A stretch of DNA of 64,000 bases from WTFY01 sp965220875 (GTDB lineage Bacteria; Pseudomonadota; Gammaproteobacteria; UBA4575): the NCBI GenBank assembly GCA_965220875.1, contig OZ244849.1:1550001-1614000 (forward strand), in the 5' to 3' direction. Numbering within the stretch: position 1 is the first letter of the stretch; each line of letters opens with the position of its first letter. Below the pieces are notes generated by a model, which was not told where the DNA came from, made no database searches, and saw only the letters and a program-made list of their open reading frames with translations. Positions 1-9,282 of this stretch are shown in pieces. Position numbers and translations under genes: made by a program.

Positions 1-1
1 G

Positions 2-745
2 ATCGTGCCGACTTCACGTATGGTTTCAACCGTAACAGGCTTTCCCGTTCAGCCTAACAAGGCGATAGTTGGAGCCAATGCCTTTGCCCATGAGGCAGGT
101 ATTCATCAAGATGGCGTGCTCAAGGCCAGGGAAACTTACGAAATCATGCGGGCAGAGGATGTGGGCTGGGCGTCCAATAAAATCGTGCTGGGCAAGCACT
201 CCGGCCGCAATGCTTTCCGTACACGCCTGCATGAACTGGGCGTGGCCTTTGATACGGAAGAAGAACTCAATCATGCTTTTGCGAGCTTCAAGGACTTGGC
301 TGACCGGAAGCATGAAATCTATGATGAAGACCTGCACGCACTGGTGTCCGAGACAAGCTACGAAAAAAGTGAATACTTCAAGCTGGTGTCACTGAAAGCA
401 CAATCAGAAACGGGCGAGGTTCCTTCCGCCAAAATCACCTTGCTGGTGGACGGTGAGGAAAAGATTGCAGAAGCAAATGGCGGAGGCACTGTCGATGCCA
501 CATTTCGTGCAATCGAGGAGATTGTTACCAGCCAGTCACAGTTGCAGCTATATTCAGTGAATAATATTACGACTGGTACCGATGCCCAGGGCGAGGTTAC
601 AGTCCGTCTGCAGAAATCCGGAAGGATCGTCAACGGACACGGCGCTGACACGGATATCATTTTGGCGTCAGCGAAAGCCTACCTGCATGCATTGAACAAG
701 CTGGAAGCTCCGGAAACCAGGGCACATCCTCAGCATGACGTTTGA
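2..745 (+). CDS. leuA: 2-isopropylmalate synthase, C-terminal half (cut by window edge)
   Basis: Catalyses condensation of acetyl-CoA with 2-oxoisovalerate, the first committed step of leucine synthesis, in the cytoplasm. The reading frame is open from the window edge, so the start and most of the TIM barrel lie outside; about 247 residues remain of a protein normally a little over 500. The visible part begins in the linker region with the conserved segment AHEAGIHQDG, which carries the catalytic-site histidines of the family, followed by GKHSGRNAF. The final 120 or so residues form the LeuA regulatory dimer domain that binds leucine for feedback control. The apparent early start (GTG near base 5) is only an internal valine. 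Identification is firm; the missing N-terminus prevents any statement about its promoter or leader. Confidence 0.95.
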   Translation: MVPTSRMVSTVTGFPVQPNKAIVGANAFAHEAGIHQDGVLKARETYEIMRAEDVGWASNKIVLGKHSGRNAFRTRLHELGVAFDTEEELNHAFASFKDLADRKHEIYDEDLHALVSETSYEKSEYFKLVSLKAQSETGEVPSAKITLLVDGEEKIAEANGGGTVDATFRAIEEIVTSQSQLQLYSVNNITTGTDAQGEVTVRLQKSGRIVNGHGADTDIILASAKAYLHALNKLEAPETRAHPQHDV

Positions 746-763
746 ACACAGATTCATCGCTAG

Positions 764-1504
764 ATGGATAGATTAAAGCGCCTGTATTATCTGGACAGGA
801 TTGGAGTTCAGGCGTGGGAATTGAAATCATCTGGCCCAGGCCCTGTCCAGATACAGCCCGCGCAGGATAGCGCTATCCTACCTGTGGACCAGGAGCCTGA
901 CCTGTCCGGCGCAGCGGGAGTCGATGAGGCTGCCAGCCTGGAAGCTCTCCAGAAAACGGTTGCGGCATGTACTTTGTGTGAATTGCACCGTACACGCACA
1001 CAAACGGTCTTCGGGACGGGCCACCCGCATGCTGAGTGGCTTGTTATAGGTGAGGCCCCAGGGTTTGAGGAAGACCGTAAAGGAGAGCCGTTTGTAGGCA
1101 GGGCGGGTCAGTTGCTTACGAAAATGCTTCTCGCGATTGGACTTACACGTGATCAGGTTTTCATCACAAATATCCTCAAGTGCAGGCCGCCTGAAAACAG
1201 GGACCCGCATCAAGAGGAAATCGTGAACTGTCACCCATACCTGCATCAGCAGATCAGCTTCATTCAGCCCAAGATCATTTTGGCGATGGGCAGGATTGCA
1301 GCTCAGGCCCTTCTTGACACGAATACTTCTATAGGGCGCCTGCGTGGCATAGCGCATCAGTATGGGGATACTGGCATACCTGTAGTTGCCACCTATCACC
1401 CCGCCTACTTGCTGCGCAGCCCGCAGCAGAAACGTCGTGCCTGGGAAGACCTGAAATTTGCTGTCAGGATCAAGGATTCACAAGACCTTGGTCAACCCGG
1501 CTGA
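764..1504 (+). CDS. family 4 uracil-DNA glycosylase
   Basis: Removes uracil from DNA at the start of base-excision repair. The protein is 246 residues. After about 60 poorly conserved N-terminal residues comes the iron-sulphur type UDG fold: C69 and C72, then the active-site motif GEAPG (residues 96-100) followed by the acidic FEED segment, C140 and C156 completing the four cysteines expected for the 4Fe-4S cluster, and the second active-site motif HPAYLLR (about 212-218). These are hallmarks of family 4 (thermophile-type UDGa), not of Ung. It sits 18 bases after leuA and just before rimI; in gammaproteobacteria a UDG of this family is often found next to rimI, sometimes annotated as a DNA polymerase-related protein. 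No oddities seen. Confidence 0.9.
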   Translation: MDRLKRLYYLDRIGVQAWELKSSGPGPVQIQPAQDSAILPVDQEPDLSGAAGVDEAASLEALQKTVAACTLCELHRTRTQTVFGTGHPHAEWLVIGEAPGFEEDRKGEPFVGRAGQLLTKMLLAIGLTRDQVFITNILKCRPPENRDPHQEEIVNCHPYLHQQISFIQPKIILAMGRIAAQALLDTNTSIGRLRGIAHQYGDTGIPVVATYHPAYLLRSPQQKRRAWEDLKFAVRIKDSQDLGQPG

Positions 1505-1552
1505 TACACCATGGCCTGAACGTGTCCTGCAGTGTGTTCTATAATTGAGCGT

Positions 1553-2017
1553 ATGAATACAGCCCTGGACCACTTCGCGGGAGCTTGCCGGCTGATGGCT
1601 GAAATTGATTTGCCGGTCGTACTCGATATTGAAAAGAGGAGCTATCAGTTTCCCTGGACAGAAGGGATATTCCTGGATTGTATGCGGCATGGAAATTCCT
1701 CCTGGGTGCTGGAAACCCCCCGGGCCGTAGTCGGCTACGGGGTGATGTCGATCGCCGTCAAGGAGTGCCATATCCTGAACCTGTGTATAGACCCCGATTA
1801 CCGTGGACAGGGCAAAGGCAGGTATCTGCTGGGGCAGATGCTCACATTTGCACGTAGCCAAGAAGCTGACACGGCATTTCTGGAGGTGCGTACAACAAAT
1901 TTTAGTGCCTTGTCACTGTATTTTTCGGAAGGTTTCAATGAGATCGGCATCCGCAAGAACTACTACCCATGTTCTGTGGGGCGTGAAAACGCTGTGATCC
2001 TGGCAAAATCACTCTGA
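1553..2017 (+). CDS. rimI: ribosomal protein S18 alanine N-acetyltransferase
   Basis: GNAT-fold enzyme that acetylates the N-terminal alanine of ribosomal protein S18 using acetyl-CoA. From the ATG chosen here it is 154 residues; an in-frame GTG 21 bases upstream is possible but has no better ribosome site. The acetyl-CoA pyrophosphate loop reads RGQGKGR (about residues 84-90), and the C-terminal part keeps the family pattern LEVR..N..A..LY...GF...G.R..YY, with the conserved glutamate and tyrosine used as general base and acid in RimI. Its place directly after the uracil-DNA glycosylase supports RimI rather than another GNAT. Confidence is high for the family and good for the exact substrate. 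Confidence 0.88.
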   Translation: MNTALDHFAGACRLMAEIDLPVVLDIEKRSYQFPWTEGIFLDCMRHGNSSWVLETPRAVVGYGVMSIAVKECHILNLCIDPDYRGQGKGRYLLGQMLTFARSQEADTAFLEVRTTNFSALSLYFSEGFNEIGIRKNYYPCSVGRENAVILAKSL

Positions 2018-2084
2018 GAAAAGACTGTACACGACACCCGAGTTGTGGCCGATTGCTGCAGTCCATGTCCCCGCATTATGAAGC

Positions 2085-2112
2085 TTGACAAATCAGATAT
2101 TTATCCTGTGAT
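2085..2112 (+). promoter_or_regulatory. candidate sigma-70 promoter for prfC
   Basis: A perfect -35 hexamer TTGACA is followed after 16 bases by TGTGAT, which matches four of six positions of the -10 consensus. It lies in the 187-base gap between rimI and the chosen prfC start and is the best promoter-like sequence there. Only sequence similarity supports it. Confidence 0.35.
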
Positions 2113-2204
2113 TCCAAGGAACAGACTCAATGACAGCAAGGATGCTGTAAGGCCAAGCCATCCCCAATCGAACCCAAAGCAGAGTTTTGACTGGAAAACG
2201 TCCA

Positions 2205-3827
2205 ATGAGTGAATCCGATTTCGTCAACCAGATTAACAGGAGGCGGACATTTGCGATCATTTCCCATCCGGACGCAGGCAAGACTACGATTACTGAAAAG
2301 CTTTTGTTGTTTGGCGGTGCAATTCAGCTGGCTGGCTCAGTGAAAGGCCGCAAGACGGCCCGTTATGCAGTGTCGGACTGGATGGAGCTGGAAAAGCAAC
2401 GCGGAATCTCAATCACAAGCTCAGTCATGCAGTTTGCATACAAAGGTTGCGTTATAAACTTGCTGGATACTCCCGGCCATGCGGATTTCTCTGAAGATAC
2501 CTACAGGACATTGACGGCAGTCGATTCGGCCTTGATGGTCATCGACAACGCTAAAGGTGTCGAAGAACGCACCATCAAATTGATGGAGGTGTGCAGATTA
2601 CGTGACACGCCAATCATTACTTTCATTAACAAGATGGATCGGGATGGCAGAGAACCTGTGGAACTACTGGATGAAGTGGAGCGCGTGTTAAAGATCAAGT
2701 GTGCACCGGTGACCTGGCCAGTCGGGATGGGCCGGCATTTCAAGGGGATATTCGACCTGCTCGGTGACACGGTACGCCTTTATGACAAACGGCAGAATGG
2801 TAGTGCTTTGCAAAGGGTGGTTGAAGGAGGGCTGGATAACCCTCTTCTGGATCAATTGATAGGCAGTATGGCTCAGGAGTTGCGTGATGAAATTGCACTG
2901 GTACGTGGTGCAAGCCATGCATTTGACTGCCAGGCATTCCTGAATGGTGAACTCACGCCGGTATTTTTCGGCTCTGCCATCAACAATTTTGGAATAGAGG
3001 AACTGATAGACAGGCTCGTGGATTTTGCCCCGGAGCCGCAGCCAAGAAAAGTTAATGTTTCAGACAGGGAAACGAGAATGCTGCGTACAAATGAAGAGTG
3101 CTTTACCGGTTTTGTATTCAAGATACAGGCCAACATGGACCCCAATCACAGGGATCGTCTCGCCTTTGTGAGGGTTTGTTCCGGCAGTTTTCAGAAGGGA
3201 ATGAAATTGCAGCATGTCCGCCTGAACCGGGATATAAAGGTAAACAATGCCTTAGCCCTGGTCGCTTCATCCCGTGAACAGATTGAACGGGCCTATCCTG
3301 GCGACATTATCGGGCTCCATAATCATGGCACGATCCGGGTCGGAGATACCTTCACGCAAGGCGAAAAACTCGTTTTCACGGGTATACCAAAGTTTGCTCC
3401 TGAATTATTCAAGCGTGTTCATCTTAAAGATCCCCTGAAGCTGAAGGCATTGCAAAGAGGGCTGGTCCAGCTTTGTGAAGAAGGAGCTACGCAGCTGTAT
3501 CGGCCTATTGTCAACAATGACTTGATACTGGGGGCAGTCGGTGCACTGCAGTTTGATGTGGTTCGGCACAGGTTAAAACATGAGTACAATGTAGACTGTG
3601 AGTTCGAACCTGTGCAGGTACAGCTTGCTCGCTGGGTTGTGTGTGATGACAGCACCGAGTTGCTTGCCTTTAAAAACAAGCTGGCAGCCAATCTTGCCAT
3701 GGACCATAGTGGGGAGCTTGTATACATGGCTCCTACACGCATTAACCTTCAAATGGCTGAAGAAAAGTGGCCCCGAATAAGATTTCATGCTATTCGGGAA
3801 CATAACCCAGTGTCTGAAAGCGGCTGA
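2205..3827 (+). CDS. prfC: peptide chain release factor 3
   Basis: Translational GTPase that removes RF1/RF2 from the ribosome after peptide release and takes part in post-peptidyl-transfer quality control. From the ATG selected here it has 540 residues, close to the usual length of about 530; an in-frame TTG 18 bases upstream is less likely. G motifs are all present: HPDAGKTT (P-loop), RGISITSSVMQF (switch I), DTPGHADFSEDTYRT (switch II) and NKMDRD. The insertion and C-terminal domains follow with the RF3-typical GDIIGLHNHG segment. It stands alone between rimI and cmoA with a 187-base upstream gap holding a candidate promoter. Confidence 0.96.
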   Translation: MSESDFVNQINRRRTFAIISHPDAGKTTITEKLLLFGGAIQLAGSVKGRKTARYAVSDWMELEKQRGISITSSVMQFAYKGCVINLLDTPGHADFSEDTYRTLTAVDSALMVIDNAKGVEERTIKLMEVCRLRDTPIITFINKMDRDGREPVELLDEVERVLKIKCAPVTWPVGMGRHFKGIFDLLGDTVRLYDKRQNGSALQRVVEGGLDNPLLDQLIGSMAQELRDEIALVRGASHAFDCQAFLNGELTPVFFGSAINNFGIEELIDRLVDFAPEPQPRKVNVSDRETRMLRTNEECFTGFVFKIQANMDPNHRDRLAFVRVCSGSFQKGMKLQHVRLNRDIKVNNALALVASSREQIERAYPGDIIGLHNHGTIRVGDTFTQGEKLVFTGIPKFAPELFKRVHLKDPLKLKALQRGLVQLCEEGATQLYRPIVNNDLILGAVGALQFDVVRHRLKHEYNVDCEFEPVQVQLARWVVCDDSTELLAFKNKLAANLAMDHSGELVYMAPTRINLQMAEEKWPRIRFHAIREHNPVSESG

Positions 3828-3856
3828 ACGTATGCCTGGCATGTGGGAAGCCTGAA

Positions 3857-4591
3857 ATGTCTCCTCCCAAGAAAGATCGGATCTACGCGGACAAGCTGGT
3901 TGAAGTGCATGGCTTCGAGTTCAATGAAGAGGTTGCAGACGTATTTCCGGACATGATCCGCAGGTCGGTGCCTGGCTATGAAGTCCTGGGCACGCTCCTG
4001 CAGATCATCGCGCGGAGGTTTGTTTCCGAGGGCACCCACGTATACGATCTTGGCTGTTCGCTCGGAACGGCATCCATTAAAATTGCCGAGGCTTTGTATC
4101 CCGAAAGAGTCAAGATATTCGCAGTGGATAATTCACCTGTGATGATCCAGCGGCTAGCAGGCAAACTGGAGAGCCTGAATCGAGACTTCAGGATCAACCC
4201 TGTATGCCGTGATGTCAGCGAAATCAGTATTGAGAATGCATCCCTTGTCATACTGAATTACACGTTGCAGTTTATTGATCCGGGCAAGCGTGATGCACTC
4301 CTCATGAAGGCATATTCAGGAATGACCCAAGGCTCCGCAATGCTTTTATCGGAAAAGATCATGCACGAGCAGGCTGATGAAGAGTCATTCATGCAGGATC
4401 TGCATGATCGCTACAAGCTTGCCCAAGGGTACAGCGATCTTGAGATCAGCCAGAAGAGAGAAGCTTTGGAGAATGTCATGGTCCGGGATACTGATGCGCA
4501 TCATCTTGAACGTTTGCGGCGAGCCGGCTTTTCCAGGATCTATGTGTTGATGAAGTACCTGAATTTCATCTCCTATATGGCAATCAAATGA
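3857..4591 (+). CDS. cmoA: carboxy-S-adenosyl-L-methionine synthase
   Basis: Converts SAM and prephenate to carboxy-SAM, the donor CmoB uses to make 5-oxyacetyluridine at the wobble base of several tRNAs. The protein is 244 residues, the normal size. It is a class I methyltransferase fold with motif I reading VYDLGCSLGTAS (near residues 60-71) and a following acidic end of strand two (VDNSPVM). Its stop overlaps the start of cmoB by four bases (ATGA), a translational coupling expected because the two enzymes act in sequence. Family assignment is firm from the motif and the neighbour. Confidence 0.95.
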   Translation: MSPPKKDRIYADKLVEVHGFEFNEEVADVFPDMIRRSVPGYEVLGTLLQIIARRFVSEGTHVYDLGCSLGTASIKIAEALYPERVKIFAVDNSPVMIQRLAGKLESLNRDFRINPVCRDVSEISIENASLVILNYTLQFIDPGKRDALLMKAYSGMTQGSAMLLSEKIMHEQADEESFMQDLHDRYKLAQGYSDLEISQKREALENVMVRDTDAHHLERLRRAGFSRIYVLMKYLNFISYMAIK

Positions 4592-5571
4592 GTCCTCTTC
4601 ATTCGCGTCTTGCTGAATCACTGCGTTGTACAAAGCTTAAGGCCTCCGAGACCGAGCTCATGAGCAAGTTGAGTTCCAGATATAGAAATCCCGGCCATGG
4701 CAGTTATTCAGAGTGGAAACAACTGACGGAGTCATTACCAGATATTTCTCCGTCGTTTGTAGATCTGGACCAGGCTGCACCGGTCATCGGCAGGAATACA
4801 GACTGCACAATCCAGCAAGGCGAGGTGCTCAAACGGGGCCTGATGTCTTTGAGTCCTTGGCGGAAAGGGCCTTTTGATGTGTTTGGGATTCTGATCGATG
4901 CTGAATGGAGGAGTGACTTGAAGTGGTCACGCATCATGCCTTGCCTGGAGAGTCTGCATGGGAAATCCGTACTGGATATCGGGTGCAGCAACGGTTACTA
5001 CACTTTACGCATGCAAGGTGCCGGTGCGGCTTTTGTGTTGGGGATTGACCCGGTCTGGAGGTATGCATTTCAGTTTTCAGCCCTGCAGAAATACTTGCCT
5101 GAGCCTCATCTCGCATTCGTTCTTCCATTCAGGCTCGAGGAGTTTACAGGCCTGCTTTCAGGATTCGACACAGCTTTCTCCATGGGTGTCTTGTATCATC
5201 AACGACACCCGGGAAGACATCTTGACCTGGTGTACAGTCTGTTGCGGGCGGGAGGACAGTTTCTGCTGGAAACACTGATAATTGAGAGCCATACCACGGA
5301 TGCGCTCATTCCCGATGGACGCTATGCAAATATGCGAAACGTATGGATGGTGCCGAGTTTCAAGCTGGTGAGTGCCTGGCTGAAAGCAGCCGGTTTCATC
5401 AGGACAAGGCTGGTCGACAAGACCATGACCACGGTTCAGGAGCAGCGGCAGACAGAGTGGATGACGGGGTATTCGCTTGCTGATGCACTGAATCCAAGCA
5501 ATCATCACCAGACCATCGAAGGGCATGCTGCACCGTTGCGGGCATGTATTATTGCTGAAAAGCCCGCTTGA
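4588..5571 (+). CDS. cmoB: tRNA U34 carboxymethyltransferase
   Basis: Transfers the carboxymethyl group from carboxy-SAM to 5-hydroxyuridine at tRNA position 34, giving cmo5U. It has 327 residues, the standard length. An N-terminal recognition region precedes the methyltransferase domain with motif I VLDIGCSNGYYT (about residues 125-136), the aromatic SAFSMGVLYH-like segment characteristic of CmoB (here FSMGVLYHQRHPG), and LLRAGGQFLLETL. Coupled to cmoA by a four-base overlap. It ends 25 bases before the convergent ferredoxin gene; no clear terminator is visible between them. Confidence 0.95.
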   Translation: MSPLHSRLAESLRCTKLKASETELMSKLSSRYRNPGHGSYSEWKQLTESLPDISPSFVDLDQAAPVIGRNTDCTIQQGEVLKRGLMSLSPWRKGPFDVFGILIDAEWRSDLKWSRIMPCLESLHGKSVLDIGCSNGYYTLRMQGAGAAFVLGIDPVWRYAFQFSALQKYLPEPHLAFVLPFRLEEFTGLLSGFDTAFSMGVLYHQRHPGRHLDLVYSLLRAGGQFLLETLIIESHTTDALIPDGRYANMRNVWMVPSFKLVSAWLKAAGFIRTRLVDKTMTTVQEQRQTEWMTGYSLADALNPSNHHQTIEGHAAPLRACIIAEKPA

Positions 5572-5596
5572 TCCTGCCAGTGCCGGTGATTAAAGG

Positions 5597-5920
5597 TTAT
5601 TCTTCCAGCAAATGACGCTTGCTCTCGATTGATTTCCATTTTTCAGCATCCTTGCAGGCTGGTTTCATGCAGGTTATCACTGGCCACTTCCTGGCAAGCT
5701 GCTCATTGAGCGTTAAAAACTCAAGTTGCGGCCCAGGCAGGTTATCTTCACTGACGATGGCATTCACGGGGCATTCGGTTTCACACATCGCACAGTCAAT
5801 GCATTCTTCAGGATCTATGACCAGTATGTTGGGCCCCTCGTGAAAGCAATCCACAGGGCACACTTCAACACATTCCGTGTATTTACAGTTTATACAGGAT
5901 TCCGTTACAACGAATGTCAT
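5597..5920 (-). CDS. fdxA: 7Fe ferredoxin (3Fe-4S and 4Fe-4S)
   Basis: Small cytoplasmic electron carrier of the Azotobacter ferredoxin I type, 107 residues. The N-terminus has CINCKYTECVEVCPVDC, giving the cysteines for the 3Fe-4S cluster and part of the 4Fe-4S cluster, and the second cluster motif CIDCAMCETECP follows near residues 40-51. The C-terminal half is the family's helical extension rich in Trp, Asn and Lys. It is transcribed on the minus strand downstream of mutS, an arrangement (mutS-fdxA) common in gammaproteobacteria. A 117-base gap separates it from the mutS stop and may contain its own promoter, but no strong consensus is visible. Confidence 0.94.
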   Translation of the reverse strand: MTFVVTESCINCKYTECVEVCPVDCFHEGPNILVIDPEECIDCAMCETECPVNAIVSEDNLPGPQLEFLTLNEQLARKWPVITCMKPACKDAEKWKSIESKRHLLEE

Positions 5921-6037
5921 GAAGAAAGTGAGCGGGCAAGATAGATGTCAGGATTTCAGGGTGAGGATGGTCAAGTAGTGAACTGGCAAATTTCCGTTCA
6001 AGACTATACTACGATTTGGCTGCACATGGTCTGACGG

Positions 6038-8599
6038 CTATTGTTTAACAAGTTCTTTAAGCTTGTACAATATTTCAAGTGCATCCTTGGGACTGAGATC
6101 GTCAGGGTCTACAGCTGCCAGATATTCAAATAACGGGTGTCCAGAGCTCTCTTGCAGTGGGAGCCCCGGCTGCATCTCATTATCGGGCTCGTCTTTCTGG
6201 CAGCCAGACAGCTCGAGCTGTCTGAGTTTCAGCCTGGCATTGGCGATGACGGATTTGGGTATGCCTGCAAGCTTGGCAACCTGCACGCCATAACTCTGGT
6301 TTGCAGGACCTTCTTTCACTGCATGCAGGAAAACTATGTTTTCGTCGTGCTCAATGGCATCAATGTGAATATTTTGAATGTTGTCGTAATGCTTCGGCAG
6401 TTGTGTGAGTTCAAAGTAATGCGTAGCAAACAAGGTGTAGGAGTCATTTACCGTGCTCAGATGTTCTGCACACGACCAAGCCAGGGCAAGTCCGTCGTAG
6501 GTGCTCGTACCACGGCCGATTTCATCCATGATCACCAGGCTGTTACAGGTAGCATTGTTTAGAATTTTGGCTGCCTCGGTCATTTCAACCATAAACGTTG
6601 AGTTTCCGGAACTTAAATCATCCGATGCACCTATACGCGTGTAGATAGCATCAACCGGGCCAACTAAAGCGGAATCTGCAGGCACATAGCTGCCGGTATA
6701 AGCAAGCCATGTGATCAATGCCACTTGTCTCATGTATGTGGATTTCCCTCCCATGTTTGGACCAGTGATGAGAAGCAGCTTGTGTTGGGGGTCCAGGAAA
6801 GTGTCATTTGCAGTAAATGGTTCATCCTGGACCTGCTCCAGGACTGGATGTCGACCACGGGTGATTTTTATGCAGTTTTCACCTGTAAACTTGGGCTGCA
6901 CGTAATTCAGCGTAACGGCACGCTCAGCAAGCGAGACCAGTGCATCCAGCTGTGCGAGTCCTTGGGCACAGTTCTGGATCGTATCGAGTTCCCGGGACAG
7001 CCTGTCAATCAGTTTGTCGTACAGATGTTTTTCGTATCGTAGTGCCCTTTCCTTGGCGCTCAGCACTTCATCCTCAAACTGTTTTAGTTCCGGTGTGGTG
7101 TACCGCTCTGCATTTTTCAGGGTCTGCCTGCGGATGTAATGTTCGGGGACCTGGTTTATCTGGCTGCGGGATATTTCTATGTAATATCCGTGGACACGGT
7201 TATAGGCTACCTTCAGCGAGGATATCCGGGTTGCGTCTTTTTCCTTTTGCTCCAGGTCGACCAGAAACAGGTTGGCGTTTTCACTCATCTGGCGCAGCCT
7301 GTCCAGTTCTTCATCAAATCCTGGCCTGATTACCCCGCCATCGTGGAGGGCAGCCGGGGGCTCATCTACCAACGCCTGGGCAAGAGTAGAGCCCAGGTGT
7401 TGATGCTGGCTCAGCAGGTCGGAGCATTCTGTCAGCAAGTCTTCCGTATAGTCTTTGAGCGCCTGGAGGATCGAAGGGGCCATGCCTACTGTTTTGCGCA
7501 ACGCATCCAGGTCCCTTGGCTGAGCGGTTCGTAAAGCGATACGGCTGCGAATTCGCTCAATATCGCTGATCCTGGCCAGCAGGTTGTGCAAGTTTTCGAA
7601 TTCATCAAATTGAATGAGTTGCCCGATTGCAGCATGCCTTTTGAGCAGTATGGACCGTATTCTGGTTGGCTGGCTGAGCCATGCACGCAATTGGCGCGCC
7701 CCCATGGCGGATGCTGTATTGTCAAGCACACCTATGAGGCTTTGGGATTTTTGCCCTCTTGTGGATTGCTCTATTTCAAGGTTGTTTCTTGAAATGCCGT
7801 CAATCAGCAGGAATTCCTCGTTTCTTTTCAATTGCAGCCCATTGATGTGAGGCAGTGCCGTCTGTTGCGTATCCTTGAGATACTGGAGTACAGCACCGGC
7901 TGCCGAGATTGCCAGGGGGTGTTCCATGCTTCCGTAACCGCTCAGGTCTCGTGTGGAAAATTGTTTGCACAAGGCTGTGATGGCACTGTCGAGTTCAAAG
8001 TGCCAGGTTGGCAATCGCTTGACTACCGATCCATTTTTGAAATTTATTGCGGCATTTTCAGGCAACAGAATTTCGGCGGGCTGGATACGATCTACTTCAC
8101 TTGAAAGTTCTTGAAGCCCCTCACATGTCTGCAGTATGAAACGACCTGAGCTCAAGTCTATGTAGGCAAGTCCTGCAGACTGGTTGGCTTGGCAGATTGC
8201 CAGCAGGAAATTGTCACGACCGTAGTCAAGTAACTCGTGCTCGGTGACTGTCCCAGGCGTGACGATCCGGGTAACTTTCCGTTCTACCAGGCCTTTGCTG
8301 CTTGCAGGATCACCTACCTGGTCACAGATCACAACAGATTCACCCTGGCGCAGCAGCTTTCTCAGGTGCTTTTCGATAGAGTGTACGGGTACACCTGCCA
8401 TGGGAATCTCATCTGCTGCATTCTTGTTGCGAGAAGTCAGTGTCAGGTCCAGCAACCTGGCTGCACGTCTGGCATCTTCAAAGAAAAGTTCGAAAAAATC
8501 CCCCATACGGTAAAACAGGAGCATATCCGGGTAGTCAGCCTTGAGATGCAGATATTGCTGCATCATAGGGGTGTGTTTAATCTGGGTTCGTGCGACCAT
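6038..8599 (-). CDS. mutS: DNA mismatch repair protein MutS
   Basis: ATPase that recognises mismatches and small loops in DNA and recruits MutL. Full length at 853 residues. The mismatch-reading Phe-x-Glu motif appears at F35-F36-E37 (in MGDFFELF), the connector and lever regions follow, and the C-terminal ATPase has Walker A GPNMGGKST near residue 610, Walker B-type DEIGRGTSTYDG, and the conserved FATHYFEL segment. A C-terminal helix-turn-helix dimer region is present, ending in KELVKQ. The start lies 50 bases from the divergent pncC start, so promoters of both must be packed into a short A+T-rich spacer. Confidence 0.97.
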   Translation of the reverse strand: MVARTQIKHTPMMQQYLHLKADYPDMLLFYRMGDFFELFFEDARRAARLLDLTLTSRNKNAADEIPMAGVPVHSIEKHLRKLLRQGESVVICDQVGDPASSKGLVERKVTRIVTPGTVTEHELLDYGRDNFLLAICQANQSAGLAYIDLSSGRFILQTCEGLQELSSEVDRIQPAEILLPENAAINFKNGSVVKRLPTWHFELDSAITALCKQFSTRDLSGYGSMEHPLAISAAGAVLQYLKDTQQTALPHINGLQLKRNEEFLLIDGISRNNLEIEQSTRGQKSQSLIGVLDNTASAMGARQLRAWLSQPTRIRSILLKRHAAIGQLIQFDEFENLHNLLARISDIERIRSRIALRTAQPRDLDALRKTVGMAPSILQALKDYTEDLLTECSDLLSQHQHLGSTLAQALVDEPPAALHDGGVIRPGFDEELDRLRQMSENANLFLVDLEQKEKDATRISSLKVAYNRVHGYYIEISRSQINQVPEHYIRRQTLKNAERYTTPELKQFEDEVLSAKERALRYEKHLYDKLIDRLSRELDTIQNCAQGLAQLDALVSLAERAVTLNYVQPKFTGENCIKITRGRHPVLEQVQDEPFTANDTFLDPQHKLLLITGPNMGGKSTYMRQVALITWLAYTGSYVPADSALVGPVDAIYTRIGASDDLSSGNSTFMVEMTEAAKILNNATCNSLVIMDEIGRGTSTYDGLALAWSCAEHLSTVNDSYTLFATHYFELTQLPKHYDNIQNIHIDAIEHDENIVFLHAVKEGPANQSYGVQVAKLAGIPKSVIANARLKLRQLELSGCQKDEPDNEMQPGLPLQESSGHPLFEYLAAVDPDDLSPKDALEILYKLKELVKQ

Positions 8600-8649
8600 G
8601 AATAGAGTCTAACCAAGATAAAATTTTTAGACAGCATAAAAGTTACGGC

Positions 8650-9159
8650 ATGTTCGATTCGCAAACACCGCAGGTTCACGAACTGATACAGCTGCTCGCG
8701 CAGAAGATGACAGGAAACGGCTTGAAGCTGGTTACGGCTGAGTCCTGTACCGGAGGCATGCTGTCACATTGGATGACCGCATTGCCCGGGAGCAGCACCT
8801 GGTATGAACGTGGATTTATCACATACAGTAACGATTCAAAAATCAGTATTCTGGGTGTAGCACCGCAAGCTTTGGATGAATTCGGTGCAGTAAGTGTTCA
8901 GGTTGCAGAACAGATGGCACTTGGAGCGCTAGACCACAGCCTTGCGAATCTCGCAGTCTCGATCACTGGCATTGCAGGACCTTCCGGGGGAACTGAGTCC
9001 AAGCCAACAGGGACGGTATACATTTCCAGTGCAAGAAAGGGCTACTCGCCTTGCACGAAGCATCATGTGTTTCACGGAGACCGGACATCGATTCGCGAAC
9101 AGAGCGCCAGTGCGGCCTTGCGCTTGCTGGTCAGTCAATTGGAAGAAGAAAGTGGATAA
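8650..9159 (+). CDS. pncC: nicotinamide-nucleotide amidohydrolase PncC (CinA C-terminal family)
   Basis: Deamidates nicotinamide mononucleotide to nicotinate mononucleotide in pyridine nucleotide recycling. At 169 residues it is the stand-alone CinA C-terminal domain, lacking the COG1058 N-terminal domain of full CinA. The active-site region TAESCTGGML is near residues 31-40, and the family segment GIAGPSGGTESKPTGTVY follows near 113-130. It sits just upstream of recA, the usual location in gammaproteobacteria, though probably not co-transcribed, since recA has a promoter-like sequence in the 123-base gap. Confidence 0.92.
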   Translation: MFDSQTPQVHELIQLLAQKMTGNGLKLVTAESCTGGMLSHWMTALPGSSTWYERGFITYSNDSKISILGVAPQALDEFGAVSVQVAEQMALGALDHSLANLAVSITGIAGPSGGTESKPTGTVYISSARKGYSPCTKHHVFHGDRTSIREQSASAALRLLVSQLEEESG

Positions 9160-9195
9160 TGTCATGTACTGCCACAAGTGTGTCCAGGCAGTTTG

Positions 9196-9224
9196 TTTCG
9201 GATAGGTATGCATATCGATATAAT
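9196..9224 (+). promoter_or_regulatory. candidate recA promoter
   Basis: A perfect TATAAT -10 hexamer occurs about 59 bases before the recA start, with a weak -35 (TTTCGG) at 17-base spacing; TTGTTT at 20-base spacing is the alternative. I looked for a LexA box of the CTGT-N8-ACAG type in this gap and did not find a convincing one. Confidence 0.4.
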
Positions 9225-9282
9225 AGGTTTCCTTAGTCTGGACATGAACACGAGTCAAATTATTTTTCATCAGGGGTGAAGC

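Noticed and set aside
9160..9282. LexA box upstream of recA
   Set aside because: No CTGT-N8-ACAG match with correct spacing was found; an imperfect CTGCC/GGCAG dyad is too far apart.
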